Below, in pieces: positions 23,214 to 30,758 of a stretch of 37,045 nucleotides of DNA. Made by a program: the position numbers and the translations under genes. The notes beneath the pieces are model-generated. The model made no database searches. It was not told the origin of the DNA and was given only the letters and a program-made list of their open reading frames with translations. How positions within the stretch are numbered: the first letter of the stretch is position 1; each line of letters starts with the position of its first letter. This DNA is from an uncultured Rubrobacteraceae bacterium (lineage in GTDB: Bacteria > Actinomycetota > Rubrobacteria > Rubrobacterales > Rubrobacteraceae): contig CADCVH010000046.1 in assembly GCA_902806085.1 (NCBI GenBank), positions 1 to 37,045 on the forward strand, given 5' to 3'.

Positions 23214-23327
23214 TTTGCGGCCAGTTCGGGAGATTTCACGGTTTCGGTGTGAAATGACCGTAACCGTAGGCGCGTTCTGCCGGTCCTCGCTCCGGGCGGA
23301 CGATGCACACTTTTTGGCGAGGTTTCC
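23214..23327 (+). repeat. Repeat family A, copy 1
   Basis: TTTGCGGCCAGTTC, GAGATTTCA and GATTTCGG-like blocks, then CTGCCGGTCCTCGCTCCG and TTTTTGGCGAGGTTT. The same block order is found at 29821-29926, and the second half, inverted, at 27391-27452. Within the first part ATTTCAC and GTGAAAT pair. It ends just before the ribosome site of the SDR gene. Confidence 0.7.
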
Positions 23328-23342
23328 TACAAGGAGCATGAA

Positions 23343-24161
23343 ATGATACAGGCAGACAAACAGACGATCTTCATCACGGGTGCCGCCTCGGGCATCGGGA
23401 GAGCGACGGCCCAGTACTTCGCGGAGCGTGATTGGAACGTGATCGCCGCGGACCGCAAGCCGGAGCAGGACCAGGAGCTCGCGGCGCTATCCAACGTCGA
23501 GCAGGTGGCGTTGGACATCACCGATCTGGACCAGATCCACGGGGTGGTCGGCGACGTCACGGGCGACAGGCACATCGACGTGGTGTTCAACAACGCCGGC
23601 TACTTGCTCGCGGGGCCGATGGAGAGCTTCACCGATCAGCAAGTGCTCGACCAGGTCACGACGAACCTGCTCGGCCCGCTTCGCGTCACCCAGGCGTTCA
23701 TCCCCCACTTCCGGGACAGGGGCGAGGGACTCTTCATCAACACCACCTCGCTGAACGCGCTTATCGCGGCCCCGTTCATGGGCGTCTACACGGCGACGAA
23801 GGCCGGGCTCGAGCGCTGGAGCTTCGGCCTGAACCTGGAGTTGAACCCGTTCGGGATCCGGGTGAAGACGATCATCCCGGGGATCGTGAAGACCAACCTC
23901 ATGAGCAATGCGACCCTCGTCCAGGGGGCCCCGTACGAGGAGCACATCAACAAATTCCTGTCGGCGCTCGGAGGTCCGGGCCTACTGGAGGTCGCGTCCG
24001 AGCCGGAGGGCACCGCCGCGGTCGTCTTCGAGGCGGCGACCGACGGAAGCGACCGTATCCGCTATCTCACCGACCAATGGGCCATCGAGAACGTGTCGAA
24101 GACCATTGGACTCGGCGAGGAGCAGACCCAGGCCATCGGGGCCAGGGCGATGTTCGGGTAG
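23343..24161 (+). CDS. Short-chain dehydrogenase/reductase (SDR1)
   Basis: A 272-residue classical SDR. The dinucleotide-binding motif TGAASGIG is at residues 12-19, NNAG at 83-86, and the catalytic set Ser136, Tyr149 and Lys153 (YTATK). The Asp at the end of strand 2 (AADRKPEQ) suggests NAD rather than NADP preference (inference). ATG 23343 has AAGGAG about 5 nt upstream. It is the first intact gene behind the TetR1-facing promoter; a repeat A copy and a decayed gene fill the leader. A hairpin follows at 24211-24238. Substrate is unknown. Confidence 0.93.
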   Translation: MIQADKQTIFITGAASGIGRATAQYFAERDWNVIAADRKPEQDQELAALSNVEQVALDITDLDQIHGVVGDVTGDRHIDVVFNNAGYLLAGPMESFTDQQVLDQVTTNLLGPLRVTQAFIPHFRDRGEGLFINTTSLNALIAAPFMGVYTATKAGLERWSFGLNLELNPFGIRVKTIIPGIVKTNLMSNATLVQGAPYEEHINKFLSALGGPGLLEVASEPEGTAAVVFEAATDGSDRIRYLTDQWAIENVSKTIGLGEEQTQAIGARAMFG

Positions 24162-24210
24162 CAGAACACTTCGGCCGAACAACCCCTGGCCGGCAGCAAG
24201 CCCGATCCGA

Positions 24211-24238
24211 GTGGGCGCCGCGGATATGTGGCGCCCAC
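24211..24238 (+). terminator. Hairpin between the two SDR genes
   Basis: GTGGGCGCC (24211-24219) and GGCGCCCAC (24230-24238) are perfectly complementary with a 10-nt loop, 50 nt after the SDR1 stop. No U-run follows. It could end or attenuate the SDR1 transcript. The 176-bp gap holds nothing else clear. Confidence 0.5.
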
Positions 24239-24337
24239 CCGCCATCTGGCTCCAGCCCTCCCATCGCAGGACCCCGGCCGCTCGACCCTTGACCCGCAGC
24301 AGAATCCACGTACTACCGCAGTCGGAAGGAGCTAACC

Positions 24338-25126
24338 ATGGACCTGAAACTGGAAGGCAAGACCGCGATCGTTACCGGCGCGAGCAAAGGTATGGGTTTG
24401 GCGACGGTCCGTGCGCTGATGGGTGAAGGTGTGACGGTCGTTGGCGCGTCGCGGACCGTGACGCCCGAGCTCGCAGAGACCGGCGCGTACACCGTCACCG
24501 CGGACCTTTCGGCGCCCGACGCTCCGTCCCGCGTCGTGTCCGAAGCCCTCGCACGGCTCGGCGGTACCCTCGACGTGCTGGTCAACAACGTCGGCGGCGG
24601 AGATTCGGGTCCGTTCGGAGCCGGCTTCCTCGACGTCGACGAAGCCTTGTGGCAGAGCACCTTCGAGCTAAACCTCTTTGCGGCGGTGCGGACAACCCGA
24701 GCCGCCCTGCCGGCGCTACTCCAGGCACGCGGGGCGATCATCAACGTCTCGTCCGACTCCGCCCGCCGCCCTGCCACCGCGCCGTTGGCGTACGGAGCCG
24801 CGAAAGCCGCGCTGAACGCCTTCGGCAAGGGGATCTCGGAGGAGTTCGGACCCCAGGGGGTGCGGGTCACCACCATAAGCCCCTCCGCCACCCGCACCGC
24901 CCTTTGGGATGGGGAACAGAGCTTCGGGGCCGACCTGGCCGCCGCCATGGGCGTGAGCCAGGGGCAGATGATCGAGGCGATGCCGGCGCAGATGGGCATG
25001 CTGACCGGGCGTCTCATCGATCCCGAAGAGATAGCGAACGCCATCGTCTACCTGGCGTCACCACTCGCGTCGAGCGTGCACGGCGCGAACTGGGTTATCG
25101 ACGCGGGGGTATCCAAGACCGTCTGA
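24338..25126 (+). CDS. Short-chain dehydrogenase/reductase (SDR2)
   Basis: A 262-residue classical SDR: TGASKGMG at residues 13-20, NNVG at 83-86, Ser138/139 and the YxxxK pair Tyr152/Lys156 (YGAAK), and the C-terminal GANWVIDAGVSKTV tail of the FabG-like group. GASRT after strand 2 suggests NADP(H) preference (inference). ATG 24338 has GGAAGGAG 7 nt upstream. It shares direction with SDR1 after 176 bp and may belong to the same TetR1-controlled set. A large palindrome follows its stop. Confidence 0.93.
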   Translation: MDLKLEGKTAIVTGASKGMGLATVRALMGEGVTVVGASRTVTPELAETGAYTVTADLSAPDAPSRVVSEALARLGGTLDVLVNNVGGGDSGPFGAGFLDVDEALWQSTFELNLFAAVRTTRAALPALLQARGAIINVSSDSARRPATAPLAYGAAKAALNAFGKGISEEFGPQGVRVTTISPSATRTALWDGEQSFGADLAAAMGVSQGQMIEAMPAQMGMLTGRLIDPEEIANAIVYLASPLASSVHGANWVIDAGVSKTV

Positions 25127-25130
25127 CCAC

Positions 25131-25166
25131 CGATCGGGGCGAACCTCGCGAGGTTCGCCCTGATCG
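25131..25166 (+). terminator. 36-bp near-perfect palindrome after SDR2
   Basis: CGATCGGGGCGAACCTCG (25131-25148) is followed without spacer by CGAGGTTCGCCCTGATCG (25149-25166); 17 of 18 positions pair. It starts 4 nt past the SDR2 stop. It may be a terminator or a REP-like element. Confidence 0.65.
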
Positions 25167-25283
25167 CCACGCACAGCATACCCGTGCGCATATTTGGCAG
25201 GCGAGGACGGCGGAGAATCCCTCCTTTTCTGCCAGGCCCCGCTGCAGCCATACGTTGCGCTATTCTTGGCCGGGCTGGAACGT

Positions 25284-25345
25284 TATTCACCCGAGTGCGT
25301 GGAAGGGGCGTTCCCCGAACTTCGCCCTGAGAGGGTTCTCCGAGA
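25284..25345 (+). repeat. Repeat family B, copy 1
   Basis: TATTCACCCGAGTGCGTGGA, AGGGGCGTTCC, CGAACTTCG and GAGGGTTCT blocks. Matches copies at 26163, 26878, 29941, 33061 (inverted) and 35786. Confidence 0.75.
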
Positions 25346-25379
25346 ATCGCCCCAGAACGCCCCGATCCCGGTGGTACTC

Positions 25380-26108
25380 CTACCCGGCCTTCCTCATGTC
25401 CAGGTAGTGCTTGCGTTCCCCTTCGTCGAGGTGCTCCACGGCGTAGCGGAGCATCGTGCGCGGCATCGCCGCGGCGTGCTCGTCGAGGAAGGCCAGGAGC
25501 CTCCGACGGTCCTTCTTGCCCGCCTCGCGCAGCCAGCCGCCGGCGGCCTTGTGGATAAGGTCCTCCTCGTCGTCGAGCAGCACCTCGGCGATCCGGAAGG
25601 TGTCGTCCACGTCACCCTGCCTGATGAAGAAGTAGGTGCTCACGATGGCGGTGCGCCGTTCCCACATGTTCTCCGAGCGCGCCAGCTCGTGGAGGACGTC
25701 GCGCGGCTTGTCGAACAGGTAGCCGCCGACCACGTAGGGGGCGCCGAGGTCGACCAGGTCCCAGTTGTTGATCCTGTCCGTGCGCCGCATGTAGAGGTCG
25801 AACAGCTCCTTCCTGCGGCCTTCCGGCGTCCTCTTGCGCCGGGCCTGCTTGTCCATGATGCTCAGTCCGCCGGCGCGCACCTCGTGGATCGGGCTCTCGA
25901 GCAGCTTCCCGATCTCGCCGGGGGGCATCTCTATGAACTCCTTGGCGAGCGCGAAGACCTGCCCCATGCGCACGCCTATAAACTCGTCGCCCTCGCCGTA
26001 CTCCCCCTCGCCCAGCTTGAAGTAGCGGCGGTACTTATCGCGCTGCTCGGGCGAACGGTGCGCGTACAGCCGCTCGACGAACCGCTCCGCGTTGGCGTCC
26101 TCTGCCAC
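25380..26108 (-). CDS. DNA alkylation repair protein, AlkD-like
   Basis: A 242-residue all-helical HEAT-repeat protein. AlkD-type proteins are DNA glycosylases that remove positively charged alkylated bases such as 3- and 7-methylpurines. Signatures are YFKLGEGEYGEGDEFIGVRM near residue 25, NNWDLVDLGAPYVVGGYL, and DEEDLIHKAAGGWLREAGKKD with the catalytic-cleft Asp/Trp residues, then PRTMLRYAVEHL. GTG 26108 is chosen because GGGGAGG is 7 nt upstream and it gives the normal length; the open frame to 26426 is not supported. Repeat B copies flank it on both sides. Confidence 0.93.
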   Translation of the reverse strand: MAEDANAERFVERLYAHRSPEQRDKYRRYFKLGEGEYGEGDEFIGVRMGQVFALAKEFIEMPPGEIGKLLESPIHEVRAGGLSIMDKQARRKRTPEGRRKELFDLYMRRTDRINNWDLVDLGAPYVVGGYLFDKPRDVLHELARSENMWERRTAIVSTYFFIRQGDVDDTFRIAEVLLDDEEDLIHKAAGGWLREAGKKDRRRLLAFLDEHAAAMPRTMLRYAVEHLDEGERKHYLDMRKAG

Positions 26109-26162
26109 CCTCGACCTCCCCGTTTTCCGTGACGAACACCACTCGTGCTGCGTATTCTTGCC

Positions 26163-26228
26163 TATTCGCCCAGCCTCGTAGAAGGGCATCCCGCGAACTT
26201 CGGGCGCAGGGGGTTCTAAGAAGTTCCC
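26163..26228 (+). repeat. Repeat family B, copy 2
   Basis: TATTCGCCCAGCCTCGTAGA, AGGGCATCCCGCGAACTTCG and GGGGGTTCTAAGAAGTTC. GAACTTC and GAAGTTC can pair. It lies in the divergent gap between the AlkD and GFA-like genes. Confidence 0.75.
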
Positions 26229-26343
26229 AAGGCCTCGTACCGGCAGAGTACTTGTGTGAACGCGCCAGTTGTCCTCTAGGTCCGCTTCCGTATGATGATG
26301 CGGGTAGCCCCTTGAAGGCGAGAGGAAGGGACGCAAGCACCTC

Positions 26344-26856
26344 ATGGCTGAGACAGCGAAGGACGCCGCGCTCGCCGTGTGCTCGTGCGGCAAGGTCGAG
26401 TTAGAGGCCACCGGCGAGCCCATCATGAGTGTGGTCTGCTACTGCGGGAGCTGCCAGGAGGGCTCGCGCCAGATGGAGGCGCTCCCCGACGGGCGTCGCA
26501 CTTGCGGGCCCGACGGCGGCACCCCCTACGTCGCCTACCGCAAGGACCGCGTCGCTTATCCGATGGGCTCGGAGCTCCTGCGCGACCTGAGACTAGCGGA
26601 GGAGTCGCCCACGCGGCGGGTCGTGGCGGGGTGCTGCAACTCACCCATGTTCTTGGACTTCGAGAAGGGGCACTGGCTGTCGGTGTACCGGTCGGCGCTG
26701 AGGGGCGCCCCGCCCCCGGCGGAGATGCGCGTCCAGACGAAGTCCAAGCCCACTGGCGTCGAGCTGCCTGAGGACATACCGAGTCACAGGGGATATCCGC
26801 TGCGGTTCGTCGCGAAGCTTCTCCGCGCCCGGGCCGCAATGCTGTTCGGTGGTTGA
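26344..26856 (+). CDS. GFA/CENP-V-like zinc-binding protein
   Basis: A 170-residue protein with a C-x-C (Cys13, Cys15), C-x-C-x-x-C (Cys32, Cys34, Cys37) and GCCNSPMF (Cys97/98) cysteine pattern. This is the layout of GFA (glutathione-dependent formaldehyde-activating enzyme-like) zinc domains, though the last motif is a CC pair rather than CxxC, so it may be a divergent subgroup. Enzymatic activity is uncertain even for better matches. Start ATG 26344; GAGGAAGGGA lies 12-20 nt upstream, further than usual. It sits among repeat B copies 2 and 3. Confidence 0.7.
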   Translation: MAETAKDAALAVCSCGKVELEATGEPIMSVVCYCGSCQEGSRQMEALPDGRRTCGPDGGTPYVAYRKDRVAYPMGSELLRDLRLAEESPTRRVVAGCCNSPMFLDFEKGHWLSVYRSALRGAPPPAEMRVQTKSKPTGVELPEDIPSHRGYPLRFVAKLLRARAAMLFGG

Positions 26857-26877
26857 GCCCGGGGCCGAGCACGCCTC

Positions 26878-26942
26878 TATTCACCCGAGTGCGTAGAAGG
26901 GGGCTTCCGCGAACTTCGCGCCGAGGGGGTTCTAAGAAGTTC
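26878..26942 (+). repeat. Repeat family B, copy 3
   Basis: TATTCACCCGAGTGCGTAGA, then GGGGGCTTCCGCGAACTTCG and GGGGGTTCTAAGAAGTTC. Inner arms GAACTTC (26911-26917) and GAAGTTC (26936-26942) are perfectly complementary. It is the best preserved copy. Confidence 0.8.
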
Positions 26943-26971
26943 GTCCTGAGGGGCTCCCGGAAGTCAGACAG

Positions 26972-27376
26972 CTAGCCAGAAGTGTCGGCGACGACCAACA
27001 GCCGATCCTTTCCCGCCCACACGTTGCCGGTAGCAACCACCTGCGCTTCACCCGGCTTAGAATCTCTCGGGACGTCCAGCTTCAGCTCGATGGAGTTGCC
27101 TGGGTCGGCGACGACGGTCGCCAGCCTCCACGTCCGGGACCCCTGGCGGAACTCGACGCTGACATCGCGGTCGGGACCTTCCTCGGCGGCCGGGTTGTCC
27201 ACGCAGTCGGCGGCGAAGCCGTCCCCGGTTATGCGCAGCGTCTGGCCCGGCTCGGCACGCGTCGGGTGCACCCGAAGGGTGGCGCTGCCCGCGCAGACCG
27301 CCTCCCCTTGCCCGCCGCTGGTGCACCCCAGGGTGAGCACGCACAGGATCAGGTTCAGGACGAAAAAGCGGCGCAT
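26972..27376 (-). CDS. Putative lipoprotein with TIG-like region
   Basis: A 134-residue protein with a lipoprotein signal: MRRFFVLNLILCVLTLGC, with Cys18 the likely lipidated residue. The rest is a beta-rich domain with GQTLRITGDGFAADC, resembling the start of an IPT/TIG immunoglobulin-like domain, and VVADPGNSIELKLDVP. Two further cysteines (after the lipobox and in the domain) may form a disulfide. ATG 27376 is the start. Function is unknown. It is enclosed by repeat B copy 3 downstream and repeat A copy 2 upstream. Confidence 0.75.
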   Translation of the reverse strand: MRRFFVLNLILCVLTLGCTSGGQGEAVCAGSATLRVHPTRAEPGQTLRITGDGFAADCVDNPAAEEGPDRDVSVEFRQGSRTWRLATVVADPGNSIELKLDVPRDSKPGEAQVVATGNVWAGKDRLLVVADTSG

Positions 27377-27390
27377 ACCCTGTCCATCCG

Positions 27391-27452
27391 AGACCTAGCC
27401 AAAAACCTCGCAACGCCCGCGCGGAGCGAGGACCGGCGGAACGCGCCGGTCC
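27391..27452 (-). repeat. Repeat family A, copy 2 (inverted, partial)
   Basis: Read on the minus strand it gives GCGCGTTCCGCCGGTCCTCG, CTCCGCGCGGGCGTTGCGAG and GTTTTTGGCTAGGTC, as in copies 1 and 3, but lacks the TTTGCGGCCAG part. GGACCGGCG and CGCCGGTCC can form a hairpin in it. It touches the cupin stop codon. Confidence 0.65.
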
Positions 27453-27459
27453 TTGCGGC

Positions 27460-28014
27460 TCAATCGGGGCGTTTGGCGCCCTCGCTCGCGAGCGGGTAAA
27501 AACCCAGCAGCCTTCCCGCTCCCGCCAGGACCGCGAACAGCGCGCGCTCCAGGGGACGCGGCAGGACGGTCGGGCGCTCGACGTCGGGGAAGCGGTGGAG
27601 AACCGGGGCCACCGTCAGGAGGTACGCAAGGCCCTCCCTCCCCGAGTTGTTCGCCGCCGTGATCTCCGCCAGGAACCCCTCGAAGCGCCCCGCCGGGCGC
27701 ATCTCGGCGACGAAACGCAGCTCTCCCTCCCCGGCGTTCCTGGGCAGGTGCCTCGCGCCGCGCGGGACCACGGACGACCCCCCCGGCCCCAGCAGGCGCT
27801 CCTCCTCGCCGTCCACCGTGAGCCCCAGCGTTCCGGAGAGGACCTCGAAGCGCTCCTCCTGGTTCGGATGGGCGCTCGTGGGACGCCGACCCGGGCCGGG
27901 GCGGGCCTCGTCCTCGATCCTCACCGACTCGCCGCCCGTCTCCTCCGCGCTCTTTAGAACCTCGTAGCGCTCCCCGAACCTCCCGTCGTAGAGCACGTCG
28001 CCCTTCCTAAACAC
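27460..28014 (-). CDS. Cupin-domain protein
   Basis: A 184-residue protein with a cupin beta-barrel (about residues 25-105): PTSAHPNQEERFEVLSGTLG with His and Glu at cupin metal positions, GGSSVVPRGARHLPRNAGEG with the second His motif, and a C-terminal helical tail (EGLAYLLTVAPVLHRF). Substrate is unknown. It starts with GTG 28014, 8 nt inside the 3' end of the SnoaL-like gene, with AAGGAG 6 nt upstream, so the two are co-transcribed under the TetR2 operator. Confidence 0.85.
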   Translation of the reverse strand: MFRKGDVLYDGRFGERYEVLKSAEETGGESVRIEDEARPGPGRRPTSAHPNQEERFEVLSGTLGLTVDGEEERLLGPGGSSVVPRGARHLPRNAGEGELRFVAEMRPAGRFEGFLAEITAANNSGREGLAYLLTVAPVLHRFPDVERPTVLPRPLERALFAVLAGAGRLLGFYPLASEGAKRPD

Positions 28015-28465
28015 GGCCTTCTCCTTCCTGCGCCGTCGGCACGAGCCCGAGCTGCCCGAAGAACTCCAGGCCGTTCAGCTCGTCCCAATGCTCGACGAAC
28101 CTGCCGTCCTCCACGCGCCAGACGTCGATGCTCGTCATCTCCACGCGCCGCCCCGTGGGGGCCGCCCCCATGAACTCCCCGGTGTGCGTCGCCCGGTAGG
28201 TGAACCTGCCCGCCAGCCGGTCCCCGGCCTCGCTTGCGAAGGCGTCCTCGACCGTCACCTCGGTGTCCGGGAACGCCGCAAGCCAGTACGCCCAGAACCG
28301 CTTGTTGGCCTCAAGGCCGTCCTCCACGTAGCGGTTGTGGTTCACGTAGCCCTCGGACAAGAGCCCGTCCAGCAGGCCCACGTCCCCCTCGTTGAGCACC
28401 CCGGCGAAAGCGTACGCCATGGCCTCGCCGGCTCGGCCGGCCTCGTTACCCCGTTGCTCCGTCAT
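28007..28465 (-). CDS. SnoaL-like (NTF2-fold) ester cyclase-type protein
   Basis: A 152-residue protein: NEGDVGLLDGLLSEGYVNHN, KRFWAYWLAAFPDTEVTVED, GRFTYRATHTGEFMGAAPTG and IDVWRVEDGRFVEHWDELNG are typical of SnoaL-like polyketide-cyclase-fold proteins that often carry unassigned hydrolase or isomerase activity. ATG 28465 has AAAGGAT 6 nt upstream. It is the first gene of a two-gene unit with the cupin gene. A palindromic site at 28561-28575, also found beside tetR2, lies upstream of it. Confidence 0.88.
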   Translation of the reverse strand: MTEQRGNEAGRAGEAMAYAFAGVLNEGDVGLLDGLLSEGYVNHNRYVEDGLEANKRFWAYWLAAFPDTEVTVEDAFASEAGDRLAGRFTYRATHTGEFMGAAPTGRRVEMTSIDVWRVEDGRFVEHWDELNGLEFFGQLGLVPTAQEGEGRV

Positions 28466-28560
28466 CTTCGATCCTTTCTCTTCGGTGGTGCCGATCTTCC
28501 GTCCTCGAACCCGTTACCGTTCCGGCATCCGGGGCCTCCTTTCAGCAAAGATGATGCATT

Positions 28561-28575
28561 TCTAACAGCGTTAGA
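28561..28575. promoter_or_regulatory. TetR2 operator-like palindrome (site 1)
   Basis: TCTAACAGCGTTAGA, arms of 6 bp with a 3-nt centre. Sites at 29254-29266 and 29268-29282 carry the same CTAAC-N3-GTTAG core. It lies 96 nt before the SnoaL-like start and behind the tetR2 stop. Confidence 0.7.
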
Positions 28576-28613
28576 CAGAGACAAAAAAGAGAGGCTCGAC
28601 GCACCGTTCGCGC

Positions 28614-29219
28614 TCATCCGCGCTTCCACGCGGCCAGGGCGTCGCGCACGGCCTTCTCGCCCAGGCGTTCGGCTTGCTCCTCGCCGCCTTCCATGCGCCC
28701 CGCCATGGTCAGGGCCACCAGGCCGTGCACGGCCGCCCACAACGCGAGCACCTCCTCGGCCACGTCGGTCGCCTCCTTTCCGCGCCCACGCATCGCCTCC
28801 TCCACGGCCAGTCCGACCTCGTCGCCCACGCGCTGCCCCTCCTCCCAGGTCTCCGAGGCGGCGAAGGGGACCCCGCCGAGCCCGTACATGACCTGGTAGA
28901 GGTCCGGGGAGCCCCAGGCGAAGCGCAGGTAAGCGCGGGCCACCGCGTACAGGGCCCCCTCCGCGTCGGGGGCGTCCTCCCTCGCCGCCCGGACGGCGCG
29001 GGCGAGGTCCCCGAACCCGCCCTTCAGCAGCTCGAAGAGCAGGTCGTCCTTGGACTCGAAGTACTCGTAGACCACCGGCGCCCTGTAGCCGACCCGGTCG
29101 GCGATCTTGCGCACGCTAACCGCACCCCAGCCCTCCTCGGCGGCCAACTCCCGGGCGGCGGAGAGCAGGCCGGCCTTCCCGACCCTCTTCCTGCGCGTCT
29201 GCTTCCGCTCTCCGGTCAC
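28614..29219 (-). CDS. TetR/AcrR-family transcriptional regulator (TetR2)
   Basis: A 201-residue repressor with the helix-turn-helix at about residues 15-62 (KAGLLSAARELAAEEGW, VSVRKIADRVGYRAPVVYEY, FESKDDLLFELL). The C-terminal domain matches the WHG-type fold (AYLRFAWGSPDLYQVMYGLG, ALWAAVHGLVALTMAG). It is followed leftward by the SnoaL-cupin pair and carries two operator-like palindromes upstream. Start GTG 29219; the nearest ribosome site is weak. Effector unknown. It most likely represses itself and the downstream pair. Confidence 0.9.
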   Translation of the reverse strand: MTGERKQTRRKRVGKAGLLSAARELAAEEGWGAVSVRKIADRVGYRAPVVYEYFESKDDLLFELLKGGFGDLARAVRAAREDAPDAEGALYAVARAYLRFAWGSPDLYQVMYGLGGVPFAASETWEEGQRVGDEVGLAVEEAMRGRGKEATDVAEEVLALWAAVHGLVALTMAGRMEGGEEQAERLGEKAVRDALAAWKRG

Positions 29220-29253
29220 CCAATCCCATCCCGTGTTCGGCGTCTGCTATGTC

Positions 29254-29282
29254 CTAACAGCGTTAGTTCTAACACCGTTAGA
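29254..29282. promoter_or_regulatory. Two adjacent TetR2 operator-like palindromes
   Basis: CTAACAGCGTTAG (29254-29266) and TCTAACACCGTTAGA (29268-29282) differ by one base in the centre and lie one nt apart, 34 nt before the tetR2 start. The site at 28561-28575 has the same core. Confidence 0.75.
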
Positions 29283-29332
29283 CGTGCCTGTCAAGCGGCG
29301 CGCGTGGTGTCGGAAGGCGTGGTGCCGCGGGC

Positions 29333-29811
29333 TTAGAGGGCCGCCGGGTAGGGGAAAGGCGCCTGCTGGAGGGCCTCGGGGCGGCGACGGGACCTGACGG
29401 CGTAACCTTCGGGCCTGGGGGCCTTCGGCCATCCCGCGTCACCGAGGAGGTCCTGCGACTCGAAGGGCCTGGGCTGCGCCGTCCCGTGGCGGACGGCGAA
29501 GAGGCGGGGGTTCGTCACGGCCTCGAGCTTGGCCCCCGCGGGAGCGAGGCATCGTAGAGACTCCCCATGCCTCCGTCGCGGAACGCGGCGATCCTGCGGT
29601 AGAGGGTGCGTTCCGGGGTCCCGGTCTCGTCCGCCCGCTCGGGCACCGGCTCGCCGAAGAGGACCAGAGGCCCGATCCTCTCGTGCTCCACCTGCTCGTC
29701 CCAGGCGCGCAGGAGTTCGATCTGCTCCCATTCGTGCGTGGGGCCTACGCGCCGCTTCTTCCGCCTTCCCATGCTTCCCCCCCAGGGAGCCGAACGTGGG
29801 TAGGATGCCAT
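29333..29811 (-). pseudogene. Internally deleted transposase (IS481/rve-type) relic
   Basis: From ATG 29811 the frame encodes WEQIELLRAWDEQVEHERI, PLVLFGEPVPERADETGTPE and RTLYRRIAAFRDGGMGSLYD, the N-terminal helix-turn-helix of IS481-like transposases. Near 29530 sequence in another frame takes over, with EAVTNPRLFAVRHG, RPFESQDLLGDAGWPKAPRP and EGYAVRSRRRPEALQQAPFP, to a TAA at 29333, resembling the end of such a transposase. The DDE catalytic core between them is gone, so this is a deletion derivative. The tail match rests on memory of related proteins. Repeat A copy 3 lies 9 nt beyond its start. Confidence 0.6.
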
Positions 29812-29820
29812 GAGTTAGGG

Positions 29821-29926
29821 TTTGCGGCCAGTTCCAGAGATTTCATGATTTCGGGGCGAAAAGCGCGGGTGTGCCTTCTGCCGGGCTCGGCTCCGCGCGG
29901 GCGTTGCGAGGTTTTTGGCTAGGTCT
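29821..29926 (+). repeat. Repeat family A, copy 3
   Basis: TTTGCGGCCAGTTCCAGAGA, TTTCATGATTTCGGGGCGAA, then CTGCCGGGCTCGGCTCCGCG, GGGCGTTGCGAGGTTTTTGG and CTAGGTC. Its block order matches copy 1. It ends 14 nt before repeat B copy 4. Confidence 0.7.
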
Positions 29927-29940
29927 CTCCATCCTACCCC

Positions 29941-30010
29941 TATTCACCGGAGTGCGTGGAAGGAAGATTCTCCGAAACTCGCGCCCACGGTCCCGCATAT
30001 CCGGGTCCCT
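29941..30010 (+). repeat. Repeat family B, copy 4
   Basis: TATTCACCGGAGTGCGTGGA, AGGAAGATTCTCCGAAACTC and GCGCCCACGG. The inner GAAGTTC arm is lost. It lies immediately after repeat A copy 3. Confidence 0.65.
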
Positions 30011-30491
30011 ATGAGAGCGTTTCGGCCTTCAAAACTGCGCGACGGGCAAAGTAGTCAACGCAAGATGTGGCGGTGCCGAATAGATATGCATCGTACAGCA
30101 TCACGGCACCTCGAGAAGCACGGGAGTGCTCCCTCTCGCAAACCCCGCACGTCGGTAACCGGGCGACCGAGAGGGACTCGCCGAGAGGATCGCGGCCCCG
30201 CGAACCTTCATGGCTCGAGGCCGGAGGCGGACTAAGACTTGCTGGAAGGATGAGAGCGGCAAGGCGCTGGCCACCAGCTTCTGCCTCGGAGGCCCCCGAA
30301 AGGCTGTACAAACGGGAGAGATGATCTCGGCGGGCCTGCCCCCTCTCACCCCGTCCCTTGCGGTACACGTCCCCCGAGCACCGCCGTGGTCACCCTAAAC
30401 TCCCGCATGAAGCGACAGGAGCGCCCGAGGCCCCGACCCGAAGAAGCGCCCACACCCTGCAAAGGACGCGGACTTCGACCGGGGGTAGACG

Positions 30492-30584
30492 TAGCGCGCG
30501 GAAGCGCGCGGAAGCGCGCGGATCGACTTCGCGCGATACAAAGCCCATTTCTATGCTGCATAACGCCTATCGCGCGGTCGCGCG
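30492..30584 (+). repeat. Left GC-array arm of the central island
   Basis: TAGCGCGCGGAAGCGCGCGG with a third GCGCGCGG unit by 30521, then ending in CGCCTATCGCGCGGTCGCGCG (30564-30584 in full). That 21-mer is repeated exactly inverted at 31261-31281. About 1.4 kb around this (30011-31387) contains no confident gene. Confidence 0.75.
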
Positions 30585-30758
30585 CCGGGAACGGGAGGCA
30601 TCTAATTTCCATCCCCAGGATGTGCTACCTATCGAGCTCACTAGCTGAAGGCAGGAGACTCCGATGACCTCTCCTTCCAGGGACAATACGCTGCAGCCGA
30701 GACATCTGTTGTTACCCCAAACTCTCTATCACCTTCACAGGTATAGACTGTCTATATC

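Noticed and set aside
24288-24315. TTGACC-N16-TACTAC as a promoter for SDR2
   Set aside because: Both boxes and spacing are poor, and SDR2 may be transcribed with SDR1.
30067-30398. Overlapping 60-120 residue frames at 30.0-30.4 kb
   Set aside because: No ribosome sites, no domain, and several frames are equally open in GC-rich DNA; treated as non-coding.
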